Shown here in pieces: positions 18,906-29,764 of a stretch of DNA of 64,000 nucleotides (the stretch's first letter is position 1; each line of letters opens with the position of its first letter). A model generated the notes under the pieces. It was not told the DNA's origin, ran no database searches, and worked only from the letters and a program-made list of their open reading frames with translations. Source of the stretch: Methylobacterium sp. J-068 (GTDB taxonomy: Bacteria; Pseudomonadota; Alphaproteobacteria; Rhizobiales; Beijerinckiaceae); NCBI RefSeq assembly GCF_022829445.1, contig NZ_JAKSXY010000122.1:124001-188000 (forward strand), read 5' to 3'. The translations under genes were made by a program, and so were the position numbers.

Positions 18906-19256
18906 GTGGCCGAAGCTTCGAAAGTCCGGGACCTCGACATGCGGATGGCCGAGCGCCGCGCGCGCGGCGGCGCTGTCCGCGATCTCTCGTCGGACAGCCG
19001 CAATACGGACCCTGCGGAACGGCCGTTCCTGTCGCCCCTGGGGTGGCTCGTCGCGGTCGCCCTCAACATCGCGCTGGTGCTGCTGATCGGGCTGAGCGTC
19101 GTGCTGGTCCCGCCCCTGTTCGCCTGCCGCGAGCAGAGCGTCCGCGGCTTCTTCGCCGGCGACAGCTTCCAGGCCTGCGCGAGCCAGGGCATCCAGGCGC
19201 GCTTCCGGGCGCTGGACGGACGGCTACGGAGCGTCGTCCTGCGTTCCGGCCAATGA
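18906..19256 (+). CDS. Hypothetical single-span membrane protein
   Basis: A 116-residue protein with a basic N-terminal 45 residues, one membrane helix (GWLVAVALNIALVLLIGLSV, about 46-65) and a C-terminal domain with two cysteines (FACREQS and FQACASQ), predicted to lie outside the cytoplasm. The start is a GTG at 18906. It is divergent from atoE. Not recognised as a family. Confidence 0.6.
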   Translation: MAEASKVRDLDMRMAERRARGGAVRDLSSDSRNTDPAERPFLSPLGWLVAVALNIALVLLIGLSVVLVPPLFACREQSVRGFFAGDSFQACASQGIQARFRALDGRLRSVVLRSGQ

Positions 19257-19390
19257 TCAAGGGATCACAGGATACCGTGATCCGGTCCCGCTCGGCCCGT
19301 GCGGCGCCTGAGTGAAACCCAGATCCGCCATCCCCAAATCCGCCACCTCGAAGGGATCGACCGGATCTGGCATGAGCCGTCCGGTTACGG

Positions 19391-19433
19391 CACGAGGAAG
19401 CCCGCGCCGGCGGGGGCCGGCGCGGGCTTCGTG
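19391..19433 (-). terminator. Hairpin downstream of clpB
   Basis: CACGAGGAAGCCCGCGCCGG and CCGGCGCGGGCTTCGTG form a long GC-rich stem with one bulge, just after the clpB stop codon at 19453. There is no T tract. Confidence 0.55.
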
Positions 19434-19452
19434 ACGGACCAGGGGCCCGCGA

Positions 19453-22083
<2,631 letters not shown>

Positions 22084-22213
22084 CTGGTCCCACCTCCCCG
22101 TGTCGGCACGACCCGCTGCCCGCTGCCCGCGGCACGGCCGGTCGCCGAGACGTCGCCCCCTCGGCCGAAGGCCGCCGGGAGCCCCGGCGCCACCATGGCC
22201 GCCGGTCTGTGGG

Positions 22214-22243
22214 ATGTGGTGTTGCAAATCAGCACCACAAGGG
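22214..22243 (-). promoter_or_regulatory. Candidate RpoH (sigma-32) promoter of clpB
   Basis: On the minus strand, CCCTTG (22243-22238), an 18-bp spacer and CCACAT (22219-22214) resemble the alphaproteobacterial heat-shock pattern CTTG-N17/18-CCnnnT, about 130 bp before clpB. Confidence 0.45.
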
Positions 22244-22324
22244 TCCGGGCCCGACGATCTGGCGCCGTTCGGCCACGCATGGCGGGGCTTGCCTCGACGC
22301 GCAAATCAGGGCCACGCTCAGTGC

Positions 22325-23110
22325 ATGAACGCTGCCATGCCCGCCCCCGTCCTCCGGCTCGAAAGCCTCTACCGCTATCCCGTGAAAGGGCTCTCGCCCG
22401 AGCGGCTCGACGCGGCCGAGCTCACGCCCGGCTCCTACTTTCCCGGCGATCGGCTGTTCGCGGTGGAGAACGGCCCGTCGGGCTTCGATCCCGCGGCGCC
22501 GACGCACCAGCCGAAGATCAAGTTTCTGATGCTGATGCGCCACGAGGCCCTGGCGCAGCTCGACACCCGCTACGAGCCGGCGACCGGGACCCTGGCGATC
22601 CGCCAGGGCGGCACGGTCTCGGTTCAAGGCGACCTCCGCTCGGCGGAGGGACGTCAGGCGATCGAGGCCTTCCTCACCGCCTATATCCCCGACGCCCTGC
22701 GAGGTCCGGCCCGGGTCCTCGCCGCCCCGGAGGGGTACCGCTTCACGGATTCACCGCGCGGCTTCGTCTCCCTGATCAATCTCGCGAGCGTGGCGGCCGT
22801 CGAGGACATGACCGGCGCCGCCGTGGACCCCTTGCGCTTTCGGGCGAACCTCTACGTCTCGGGCCTCGCACCCTGGGCCGAGCTCGACCTCGTCGACCGC
22901 GAGATCACCACCGAGGGCGGCGTGCGCCTGCGCATCCACAAGCGGACCCAGCGCTGCGCGGCGACGGATGTCGACCCCGTGACGGGCCAGCGCGATCTCG
23001 CCATCCCCCGCACCCTGTCCCAGCATCTGGGCCACACCGATTGCGGGGTCTACGCGGAGATCGTCGCGGGCGGGGTCTTGCGGCAGGGGGAGCGTCTCGG
23101 CCTCGCCTGA
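22325..23110 (+). CDS. MOSC domain-containing protein
   Basis: A 261-residue protein with the MOSC N-terminal beta-barrel (LRLESLYRYPVKGLSPERLD) followed by the MOSC domain proper, in which RTQRCAATDVDP holds the conserved cysteine. MOSC proteins are predicted sulfur-carrier or molybdenum-cofactor-linked enzymes; the reaction here is unknown. The ATG at 22325 is chosen, with a second ATG at 22337 possible. It is divergent from clpB, and an 88-bp dispersed repeat begins at its stop codon. Confidence 0.85.
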   Translation: MNAAMPAPVLRLESLYRYPVKGLSPERLDAAELTPGSYFPGDRLFAVENGPSGFDPAAPTHQPKIKFLMLMRHEALAQLDTRYEPATGTLAIRQGGTVSVQGDLRSAEGRQAIEAFLTAYIPDALRGPARVLAAPEGYRFTDSPRGFVSLINLASVAAVEDMTGAAVDPLRFRANLYVSGLAPWAELDLVDREITTEGGVRLRIHKRTQRCAATDVDPVTGQRDLAIPRTLSQHLGHTDCGVYAEIVAGGVLRQGERLGLA

Positions 23111-23197
23111 GACCTGTTCCGCTTGATCCCTTCGGGACGATCAGACGCGACGGGCCCCCTCATCACTGAACGGATGAGGCGGCAACAGTCTCAGACG
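23110..23197. repeat. 88-bp dispersed repeat, copy A
   Basis: It matches 62493-62580 in the same orientation without gaps, at about 77 of 88 positions. It contains the small hairpin TCCC-TTC-GGGA and the invariant core GGGACGATCAGACGCGACGGG broken by no change. It starts at the last base of the MOSC stop codon and precedes a converging gene, the same setting as copy B. Confidence 0.8.
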
Positions 23198-23238
23198 CTC
23201 CCCGGCGGCCATCCCCTCGCCGGTACCCGCGCACGAAT

Positions 23239-24663
23239 TCAGGAGGCGAGCCGTGCCTCCGCTCCGTCGAGGGCCGCCGCCATGGCGCGCGCGTGGTCGC
23301 GGCCCTCACGGTCGCCGCGCCGGTCCCGGACATGGGCGAGGTGGCGCCAGAGCCCCGGATGATCGTCGAGTCCCGGAACCGTGTTCTCCAGGAGCAGGGC
23401 CGCATCGTCCCAGCGGCCGAGCCCGATCAGCGCGGAGGCCAGGAGTTCGGCCCAGGCCCCGTTCAACGGGTCCTTGCCCACCGCCCAGGTGGCGAGGGTG
23501 ACGGCCTCGTCGGCCCGGCCCGCATAGAGGCTGGCATAGGCCGCCATCCAGAGGTGGGAAGGGCTCTGGGGATCGAGGGAGAGGGCGGTCCGGCTCATCG
23601 CCAGGGCTTCGTCGTAGCGATGGACGGAGACGAGGATCTGGGCGGCCACGCGGGCATGGTAGGCTCCGAACCCCGCGAGGTCTTCGATCCCCGACGCGGC
23701 CCGCGCCGCCTCGGCGAGCTTCTGCTGGCGGTAGAGCACCAGCAGTTCCGCCGCCCTCACCCCCGCCGGCGAGGCGCAGTCGCTCTCGAAATCATCCGCG
23801 AACGTCCAGTGATCGTGGTCGTTCGGCTTCTGGAACAGGCGGTGCTCGGCCATGATGGAGAACACCACGTCCGGCCGATAGCGGTCGATCGCGTCGAGAT
23901 AGACCCGATGCGAGACGCCGGCGAAGAACGTGCGACCAAAGCTCCTGGCCCAGAATTTCGCCTGCGCCGTCGCGTAGGAATCGTGGAAGAAGAAGGCCGA
24001 GGTGTCGGGCGCCGTGTCGGATTCCATCCGGATGAAGCGGTTGCGCACCACCGTCGTGGTCTTCTGGACCACGCGGGCCCGGTGCCGGCGCCCGATCTTC
24101 AAGAGCGGGATCGGTTCGGGCGCGCCCTCGGGCACGCGGTGGATCGAGAGGTCGCCGAAGGCATTCTTCACCTCCACCGAGAAGTCCTCCGGCGCGACCA
24201 GGCGGACGGCGACGTCCTGGGCGACGCGCCGGCACACCGCCCGATAGCTGAGATAGGCGCCGTAATCCGTCCAGTGCGTGTCGTTTCGACGGTAGGTCCG
24301 GTAGGGCGGATCGTCGACGACGAGGTCCGGCAGGGCGTCGTGGAGCGTGACACCCGCGACGCCTTCCATGGCGGCCGCCAGTTCGGGGAACGGCGCCTTG
24401 ATCGTCCCCCGCAAGGCATCCGGCAGGTCGTCCCCGCAGGCGACGTGCGCCCCCGGAACGATGATGACGTGGTAGGGGATGCCGCGCTTGGCGAGTTCCC
24501 GGCCCCTTCGCGCGAAGGTCGCCCGCCACGACCGGACGGCATCGGGCATGATGCCGGCGGTGTAGTAGGTCAGCAGGTTCGCCGCCCCATCGGCGCCGGT
24601 ATAGAAGAGCTGCCCGTTCCTGCCCTCGATCTGCGTACTGAAATACGTCTTCAGATCAATCAT
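23239..24663 (-). CDS. AlgX/AlgJ-like SGNH-type protein fused to TPR repeats
   Basis: A 474-residue protein. Residues 1-290 resemble the SGNH-hydrolase-like domain of alginate O-acetylation proteins AlgX/AlgJ: GRNGQLFY near the start, DTHWTDYG (128-135) with the Asp/His pair, and FFHDSYA (225-231) with the candidate Ser nucleophile S229. Residues 300-474 are helical TPR-like repeats (YDEALAMSRTALSLDPQSP). No signal peptide or membrane anchor is seen and no alginate genes lie nearby, so acetylation of another glycan or a different job is possible. Confidence 0.7.
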   Translation of the reverse strand: MIDLKTYFSTQIEGRNGQLFYTGADGAANLLTYYTAGIMPDAVRSWRATFARRGRELAKRGIPYHVIIVPGAHVACGDDLPDALRGTIKAPFPELAAAMEGVAGVTLHDALPDLVVDDPPYRTYRRNDTHWTDYGAYLSYRAVCRRVAQDVAVRLVAPEDFSVEVKNAFGDLSIHRVPEGAPEPIPLLKIGRRHRARVVQKTTTVVRNRFIRMESDTAPDTSAFFFHDSYATAQAKFWARSFGRTFFAGVSHRVYLDAIDRYRPDVVFSIMAEHRLFQKPNDHDHWTFADDFESDCASPAGVRAAELLVLYRQQKLAEAARAASGIEDLAGFGAYHARVAAQILVSVHRYDEALAMSRTALSLDPQSPSHLWMAAYASLYAGRADEAVTLATWAVGKDPLNGAWAELLASALIGLGRWDDAALLLENTVPGLDDHPGLWRHLAHVRDRRGDREGRDHARAMAAALDGAEARLAS

Positions 24664-24968
24664 GGCTTACCGGACCGTCGAGACGACACAGAATTCCGCT
24701 TCACCCCGACAGATCGATGGATGTTTTTCCGTCGATCGTCGACGCCGAGCCGATGCGCGACGACGCGTGATCGCTCACGCCATCGGCTTGAGCCGTCCGT
24801 CTCGCTACGAAACCGATGCTATAATCTTTGTCTGCTGATGAGAAGACGCAAAGATCGTCCGCGCCGATGCCGCGACGCCGGCCCGATCATGCCCCGGAGC
24901 CGCACGGCTCTGGCGGACGCGAGACGCCTCGCGTTCCGGCTCGGGCGCCGCCCCGGGCATGCGGCGGG
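24664..24968. other. Intergenic region with nothing recognised
   Basis: 305 bp between two minus-strand genes. It is somewhat less GC-rich near 24820-24850 but shows no hairpin terminator, RNA gene or credible coding frame. Confidence 0.4.
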
Positions 24969-25244
24969 TCAGATCGCGTCCCGACGCACCAGCACGATGG
25001 CGGCGGCGTAGCCGGCCCGGCGCAGGTGGCGCAGATCCGCGTGGCGCCGCTCGCAGGTGACCTTGAGGTAGCGGTCGTCACCGCCGGGCAGCCCCGTCGC
25101 GGCGGCCACGGCCTGCCCGTGCATCAGGCACTCCATGGGGGTGCGGGCGGGTGAGACGATGACGTCGAGGGCGGTCTCGCGGGAGCAATCCCGGGCGAGC
25201 AGCGTCCCGGCGCAGACGAGGGCAACGGACAACAGTTCAGGCAT
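24969..25244 (-). CDS. Hypothetical small protein with hydrophobic N-terminus
   Basis: A 91-residue protein beginning MPELLSVALVCAGTLLARDC, a short hydrophobic stretch that could be a signal or anchor. It is followed by a charged domain with further cysteines (ECLMHG, TCERRHADLRHL). The ATG at 25244 is used, since the upstream frame is serine/arginine-rich and lacks structure. No family is recognised and no operon partner is evident. Confidence 0.5.
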   Translation of the reverse strand: MPELLSVALVCAGTLLARDCSRETALDVIVSPARTPMECLMHGQAVAAATGLPGGDDRYLKVTCERRHADLRHLRRAGYAAAIVLVRRDAI

Positions 25245-25400
25245 GACGGACCCCTTGTTCGAGATGGCGAATAAGGTCCGCGGGGTGGCTCCGGCGTTCG
25301 AGCGGCCGCGTGATCGTTGCCTTGAGTGTTTCCCCGTATCGTTGTCGTCGGAACGGACGTGTCCAGCCTCAAGCACGGCGTATGCCAGGCGGGCTCCGTC

Positions 25401-25610
25401 TCAGCGCCGCGTTTGCAGCCAGTGCGGCTCGGGCTCGGTGCGCGGCAGGATGGCGGCCACCGCATCGAGATCGACGGTGAAGTTCTCGGTCAGAAGCCGC
25501 CAGACATCCTTCTCCGAATTCGCACGATGGCTGATCTGATCCAGGGCGCTGGCGAGGAGGCTGGGGTTCAGCAGCGTCGGGCGGGACAGGAGCGGGTCGG
25601 CGTTGAGCAT
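25401..25610 (-). CDS. Hypothetical protein of 69 residues
   Basis: MLNADPLLSRPTLLNPSLLA opens a soluble, helix-rich small protein ending ILPRTEPEPHWLQTRR. Amino-acid composition looks coding (few Arg/Pro runs compared with the other frames), but no family is recognised. It is followed on the same strand by the 91-residue hypothetical protein. Confidence 0.45.
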   Translation of the reverse strand: MLNADPLLSRPTLLNPSLLASALDQISHRANSEKDVWRLLTENFTVDLDAVAAILPRTEPEPHWLQTRR

Positions 25611-25876
25611 CGTGCAGGCCCTCGAGAGACCGCATGATCATCGACCGTCAACCCTAACAAAAGCTTACAACCGGTCGACGGGGACACAACCGGATCGCGC
25701 GGGCGCCGGCTGGGACGGTCAGCGGCCCCATGGTCCCGGACCGTCGTGCCGGCGGACGAAGCCCGCACGCCGTCAGAGAAAATTCACATCATCGCCGCTT
25801 CGCAGCGTCCCCGTGCTGCGTTAGAAGCCCGGCGTCGCGCGCGCTGCCCGACGCGCCATCGAGGACCAGCCCCACG

Positions 25877-26773
25877 ATGAAAGAACCGCTGCCCAACGTG
25901 CATGTGCGCGCCGAGGTCCTGGTCCAGGCCCTCCCGCACATGCAGCGCTACGACCAGGAGATCGTGGTCATCAAGTATGGCGGGCACGCCATGGGTGACC
26001 GCGCCGCGGCCGAGGATTTCGCCGAGGACATCGTGCTGCTGGAGCAATCCGGCCTGAAGCCGATCGTGGTGCATGGCGGCGGCCCGCAGATCGGACGCAT
26101 GCTCGGTCGCCTCGGCATCGAATCCGAGTTCCGGGGCGGCCTGCGCGTCACCGACGAGGCCACCGTCGAGGTGGTCGAGATGGTTCTGGCCGGCTCGATC
26201 AACAAGCAGATCGTCGGCTGGATCTCCGCGGAGGGCGGACGGGCGGTGGGCCTCTGCGGCAAGGACGGGAACATGGTGCGGGCCCGGAAGGCCACGCGCA
26301 CCATCATCGATCCGGAGAGCCAGACGGAGCAGGAGGTCGATCTCGGCCTCGTGGGCGAGCCCGAGCACGTCGAGCGCGGCGTGCTCGACGCGGTGCTGAA
26401 GGCCGAGTTGATCCCGGTCCTCGCTCCCGTGGCTTTCGGGGCCGATGGGCAGACCTACAACGTCAACGCCGACACCTTCGCGGGCGCCATCGCGGGCGCG
26501 CTGCGGGCCAAGCGCCTGCTGCTGCTCACCGACGTCCCCGGCGTGCTCGACAAGGACAAGAAGCTGATCCCGGAATTGTCCATCGACGATTGCCGCCGCC
26601 TGATCGCGGACGGCACCATCACGGGCGGGATGATCCCGAAGGTCGAGACCTGCATCTACGCCCTGGAACAGGGCGTCGAGGCGGTGGTCATCCTCGACGG
26701 CAAGGTCAGCCACGCGGTGCTGCTCGAATTGTTCACCGATTACGGTGCCGGTACGCTGATCCGGCGCGGCTGA
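25877..26773 (+). CDS. argB: Acetylglutamate kinase
   Basis: Phosphorylates N-acetylglutamate in arginine synthesis. The 298-residue product has the amino-acid kinase nucleotide loop VIKYGGHAMGD, the substrate loop VVHGGGPQIGRML and the LLLTDVPGVLDKDKKLIPEL segment of the kinase core. The start MKEPLPNVHVRAEVL at 25877 fits the family. A hairpin shared with the converging siaA gene follows it. Confidence 0.96.
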   Translation: MKEPLPNVHVRAEVLVQALPHMQRYDQEIVVIKYGGHAMGDRAAAEDFAEDIVLLEQSGLKPIVVHGGGPQIGRMLGRLGIESEFRGGLRVTDEATVEVVEMVLAGSINKQIVGWISAEGGRAVGLCGKDGNMVRARKATRTIIDPESQTEQEVDLGLVGEPEHVERGVLDAVLKAELIPVLAPVAFGADGQTYNVNADTFAGAIAGALRAKRLLLLTDVPGVLDKDKKLIPELSIDDCRRLIADGTITGGMIPKVETCIYALEQGVEAVVILDGKVSHAVLLELFTDYGAGTLIRRG

Positions 26774-26789
26774 GCTTAAGCCCGCCAAC

Positions 26790-26828
26790 GGGACATGCCC
26801 CGCGCTCACGCGGCGCGGGGCATGTCCC
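26790..26828. terminator. Bidirectional terminator shared by argB and siaA
   Basis: A 16-bp perfect stem (GGGACATGCCCCGCGC at 26790-26805 and its complement at 26813-26828). The siaA stop codon (26806-26808) sits in the loop, so the left arm is past the gene end while the right arm is its last codons. Confidence 0.6.
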
Positions 26829-28503
26829 CCGACTTCGGCCGGAAGGCCACGAGGGTCATGTCGTCCCGGCGCGGCTCGCCCTCGCGATAGGCGCCGAGGG
26901 CCGCGTCGAGGCGGGCCACCTGCTCGGCCAGGGGCGCCCGCTGGTGGCTCGCGAGGATGTCGGTGACGCCGCGATGGCCGAGGAGGCGGCGGCCCGGCCG
27001 CGCCGCGCCCATCTGGTCGGTGATTCCGTCGGTCATCAGGTAGAGCGTCATGCCGGGCGTGATCCGCAGCGTCGTCTCGTCGACGGAAAAGCGTTCCCCC
27101 GGCCGCTGCGGATAGCCGAGGCCGCGCTTGGCGCCCCGGATGCGGGTCACGGCCGCGCCGTCGATGGTGGTGAGCGCCGTGCCGGCCCCGGCGAAGCGGA
27201 TCTCCGACCGGGACGGGTCCCAGACGCAGATGCCGCAATCGAGGCCGTCGTCCGATTCCGAGCCGCGGCCGTCCTGGCGCAATTGCGCCCGGACCATGCC
27301 GTCGAGAGCGTCCAGGATGGCGGCCGGATCGCGCAAGCCGCGCTCGTGCAGCAGGCGATCGAGGGCGGTCGCCACGATCAGCGTGAGGAAGGCGCCCGGC
27401 ACCCCGTGGCCGGTGCAATCGGCGACCACGAGGATTCCAAGCCCATCGATCGATTCGAGCCAGAAATAATCGCCGCCGACGAGGTGCAGCGGCTCCCACA
27501 GGACGGCGACCTCCAGGCCGCTCCCGTCGAGGGCCGCCCGGTCGGGCAGGACCGAACTCTGGATGCGCCGGGCATAGCCGATGCTCTCCATCACGAGGCG
27601 ATTGGCGTCCTCCAGCTTCTGGTGGGCCTGTTCCAATTGCTGCAGCAACTGCTTGGCCTCGTCGCCGCTGCGCAGGCCGTCGACCATGCGGTTGAAGGCC
27701 TGGGAGATGACGTCGATCTCGTTGCTGGCCCGGAAGGCGCGGTCGAGTTCCACCGGCACCCAGCGCTTGTGCTCCACCTCGCGCATGGCGAGCAGCAGGC
27801 GCTTCAGGGGGGCCAGCACGTGCCGGCGCACGTTGGCGTGCAGGGTCAGCACGAAGGCGAGCATCAGGATCAGGCTGGTGACGACCGCCATCACCGCCTG
27901 CTTCTCGGCATTCCCCCGCAGGTCCTCGGCCGAGATCGACAGGGTGAGCCGGCCGAGCGCGGGGCCGTCCTGGCCCGACGACAGGTCGGCCTGGGCGGTG
28001 ATGCGCTCGAAGGAACGGCCGCGGCGCGCGTCGCCGAGGCTCAGCACCACCGCACCGGCGGCGTCGCGCAGGGTCGCGGACCGGAAGGCCGGATCGAGGG
28101 TCAGCGCCTCGACCTGCCGGCGGTAGATCTCGGGGCTCGCGCTCCAGGCCGGCCGGGCGATGGCCTTGGCGGTGAGGGCGGCCATCAGCTCCGCGCGCTG
28201 CGTGTAGAGGTGAAGCTGGTCGCGGTAATTGACCCAGGCGATGCCGATCTGCGTCACCAGCACGACGACCGCGATGACGGGGTAGATCCGCAGGAAGAGG
28301 GTGTGGGCGAGCGAGTCGAGGTCGCGCCCCCTGGCCGAACCGCGCAGGGCACCCGGCCGCATCGCGCCGGGCTCCGCTGCGGACGCGTCGACGAAGCCCG
28401 CCGCGCGCAGGAAGTCGCTGTTTCGGCGCGGACCGGCGCCCCGCAGGGAACCGCCGCGCGTCGGCGCGGGCGTCGCTTCCGGCGGCATCGCCTCGACGCT
28501 CAT
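26806..28503 (-). CDS. siaA: SiaA-like membrane PP2C/SpoIIE phosphatase with HAMP domain
   Basis: A 565-residue inner-membrane sensor phosphatase. A basic cytoplasmic N-terminus is followed by TM1 (about 70-90), a periplasmic sensor (91-202), TM2 (203-223), a HAMP and coiled coil (224-310), and a SpoIIE domain. The metal-binding acidic residues are in GGDYF (343-347), DCTGHG (362-367), DGITDQ and DDMT. In the Pseudomonas Sia switch this enzyme dephosphorylates SiaC. It is the last gene of siaB-siaC-siaD-siaA and overlaps siaD by ATGA. Confidence 0.85.
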   Translation of the reverse strand: MSVEAMPPEATPAPTRGGSLRGAGPRRNSDFLRAAGFVDASAAEPGAMRPGALRGSARGRDLDSLAHTLFLRIYPVIAVVVLVTQIGIAWVNYRDQLHLYTQRAELMAALTAKAIARPAWSASPEIYRRQVEALTLDPAFRSATLRDAAGAVVLSLGDARRGRSFERITAQADLSSGQDGPALGRLTLSISAEDLRGNAEKQAVMAVVTSLILMLAFVLTLHANVRRHVLAPLKRLLLAMREVEHKRWVPVELDRAFRASNEIDVISQAFNRMVDGLRSGDEAKQLLQQLEQAHQKLEDANRLVMESIGYARRIQSSVLPDRAALDGSGLEVAVLWEPLHLVGGDYFWLESIDGLGILVVADCTGHGVPGAFLTLIVATALDRLLHERGLRDPAAILDALDGMVRAQLRQDGRGSESDDGLDCGICVWDPSRSEIRFAGAGTALTTIDGAAVTRIRGAKRGLGYPQRPGERFSVDETTLRITPGMTLYLMTDGITDQMGAARPGRRLLGHRGVTDILASHQRAPLAEQVARLDAALGAYREGEPRRDDMTLVAFRPKSGDMPRAA

Positions 28504-29369
28504 GGCCGGTCCGGTTCGCCGGTCGTCTCGGCCTGTCGCGCGACCCGGTTCCGGCCATCGCGCTTGGCCGCGTAGAGCGCCGCGTCGGCCCGCTGCATCG
28601 CGCTCTCCAGGGTCTCGCCCCGCCGGGCCTCGGCGACGCCGATGCTGACCGTGATCGTCACCACTGCCTCCACCTTGGCGACCGGTGTCCTGGCGACCGG
28701 TGTCCTGGCGACCGCCTCGCGCAGGCGCTCCGAAAAGGCGACGCCGGCAGGGAGGGTGGCGTCCGACAGCACGATGGCGAATTCCTCGCCGCCCGTGCGG
28801 CCGATGACATCGAGGGTGCGCAGGTTGGCCCGGCAGGTCGCCACGAAGGCCACCAGCGCGGCATCGCCCACCGCGTGGCCGAAGCTGTCGTTCAGTAGCT
28901 TGAAGCGGTCGAGATCCAGCATGAGGATGCAGACCGGGGCGCCGCTGCGCTCGTGACGCAGCCATTCGCGCGCGGCGATCTCCATGAAGCGCCGACGGGC
29001 CAGGGCGCCCGTGAGGTCGTCCGTGTCGGCGAGGCGCCGCAGCTCGGCCTCGAGCCGGGTGCGGTGCTCGATCTCGCTCGACAGGGCCGCGTTCAGGGCC
29101 TGGAGGTCGCGACGCTGCTCGGCGAGCGCCTGGTTGGCCTTCTGCAGGTCGAGCTGCATCCGGTCGCTCATCCGCACTAGCCGGCGCTGCTCGCGGTAAC
29201 CCCGGCGATAGGCGTCGGCCAGGGCCTGGACACCGCCCGCCACGTCGGAGAGCCCCGACAGCATGGCCTCGGTGCGCGCGAGGACCGCTTCCTCGGCGTC
29301 GTAGAGGCTGAAGGCATCCGTCGTCTCGGCGGGAGGCGTCCCGGCCACGGCCCTGACCGCGCGCGTCAT
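28500..29369 (-). CDS. siaD: SiaD-like diguanylate cyclase
   Basis: A 289-residue soluble GGDEF enzyme making c-di-GMP. A helical/coiled-coil N-terminus (about 25-115) probably binds the partner SiaC. The active site is GGEEF (193-197) and the inhibitory RxxD site is intact (R184, D187), so product feedback is expected. A 15-bp tandem duplication (ARTPV ARTPV) lies just after, near residues 221-230. It overlaps siaC upstream and siaA downstream by ATGA. Confidence 0.85.
   Translation of the reverse strand: MTRAVRAVAGTPPAETTDAFSLYDAEEAVLARTEAMLSGLSDVAGGVQALADAYRRGYREQRRLVRMSDRMQLDLQKANQALAEQRRDLQALNAALSSEIEHRTRLEAELRRLADTDDLTGALARRRFMEIAAREWLRHERSGAPVCILMLDLDRFKLLNDSFGHAVGDAALVAFVATCRANLRTLDVIGRTGGEEFAIVLSDATLPAGVAFSERLREAVARTPVARTPVAKVEAVVTITVSIGVAEARRGETLESAMQRADAALYAAKRDGRNRVARQAETTGEPDRP
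28677..28714. repeat. 15-bp tandem repeat inside siaD
   Basis: GGCGACCGGTGTCCT occurs twice in direct succession and then half again, encoding the repeated ARTPV pentapeptide on the minus strand. Copy number could vary by slippage without shifting the frame. Confidence 0.75.
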
Positions 29370-29764
29370 GCCTCCTCCACCATCTCGAAGCGGGCATGCG
29401 CGAAATCGGCGGCGAAATCCTCGCCCGCCTCCGCGATGGTCTCGTCCCCCTCGGCGAAGCGCCAGCGCACCGTCACGGGCCGGCCCGCCCCGGCGGCATC
29501 CTCCAGGGGCATGAACAGGTTCATCAGGGCCTTGGCGCTCGACGAATTGAAGTAGGCGAGCCCGACCTCGAACACGATCGGCGTCGCGGAGGTTTCGGCG
29601 AGGTGGGCGCGCAGCGATTGCAGGAGCGGCCCGAAGAAGGCGGCCGCGTCCTCAGGGTAGGATTCGCCGCGGAGGGACAGGTGGCCGGAGGCGAAGTCGA
29701 AATCGACCTGCGGCGAGCGGTCCGTGGCGGCAAGCTGGATGCGATCCATCGTCGGCGGCCCCAT
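29366..29764 (-). CDS. siaC: SiaC-like regulatory phosphoprotein (DUF1987)
   Basis: A 132-residue protein of the SiaC/DUF1987 family. In Pseudomonas, unphosphorylated SiaC binds and activates the SiaD cyclase. The segment corresponding to the phosphosite reads AYFNSSSAKALMNLF (70-84), offering Ser74-Ser76; I recall a Thr at the site in Pseudomonas. The ATG at 29764 shares a base with the siaB stop (TGATG), favouring it over the ATG at 29749. It overlaps siaD by ATGA. Confidence 0.82.
   Translation of the reverse strand: MGPPTMDRIQLAATDRSPQVDFDFASGHLSLRGESYPEDAAAFFGPLLQSLRAHLAETSATPIVFEVGLAYFNSSSAKALMNLFMPLEDAAGAGRPVTVRWRFAEGDETIAEAGEDFAADFAHARFEMVEEA

Noticed and set aside
24828..25154. 108-codon plus-strand frame near 24.8 kb
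   Set aside because: It is Arg/Pro/Gly-rich and overlaps the better minus-strand 91-residue gene.
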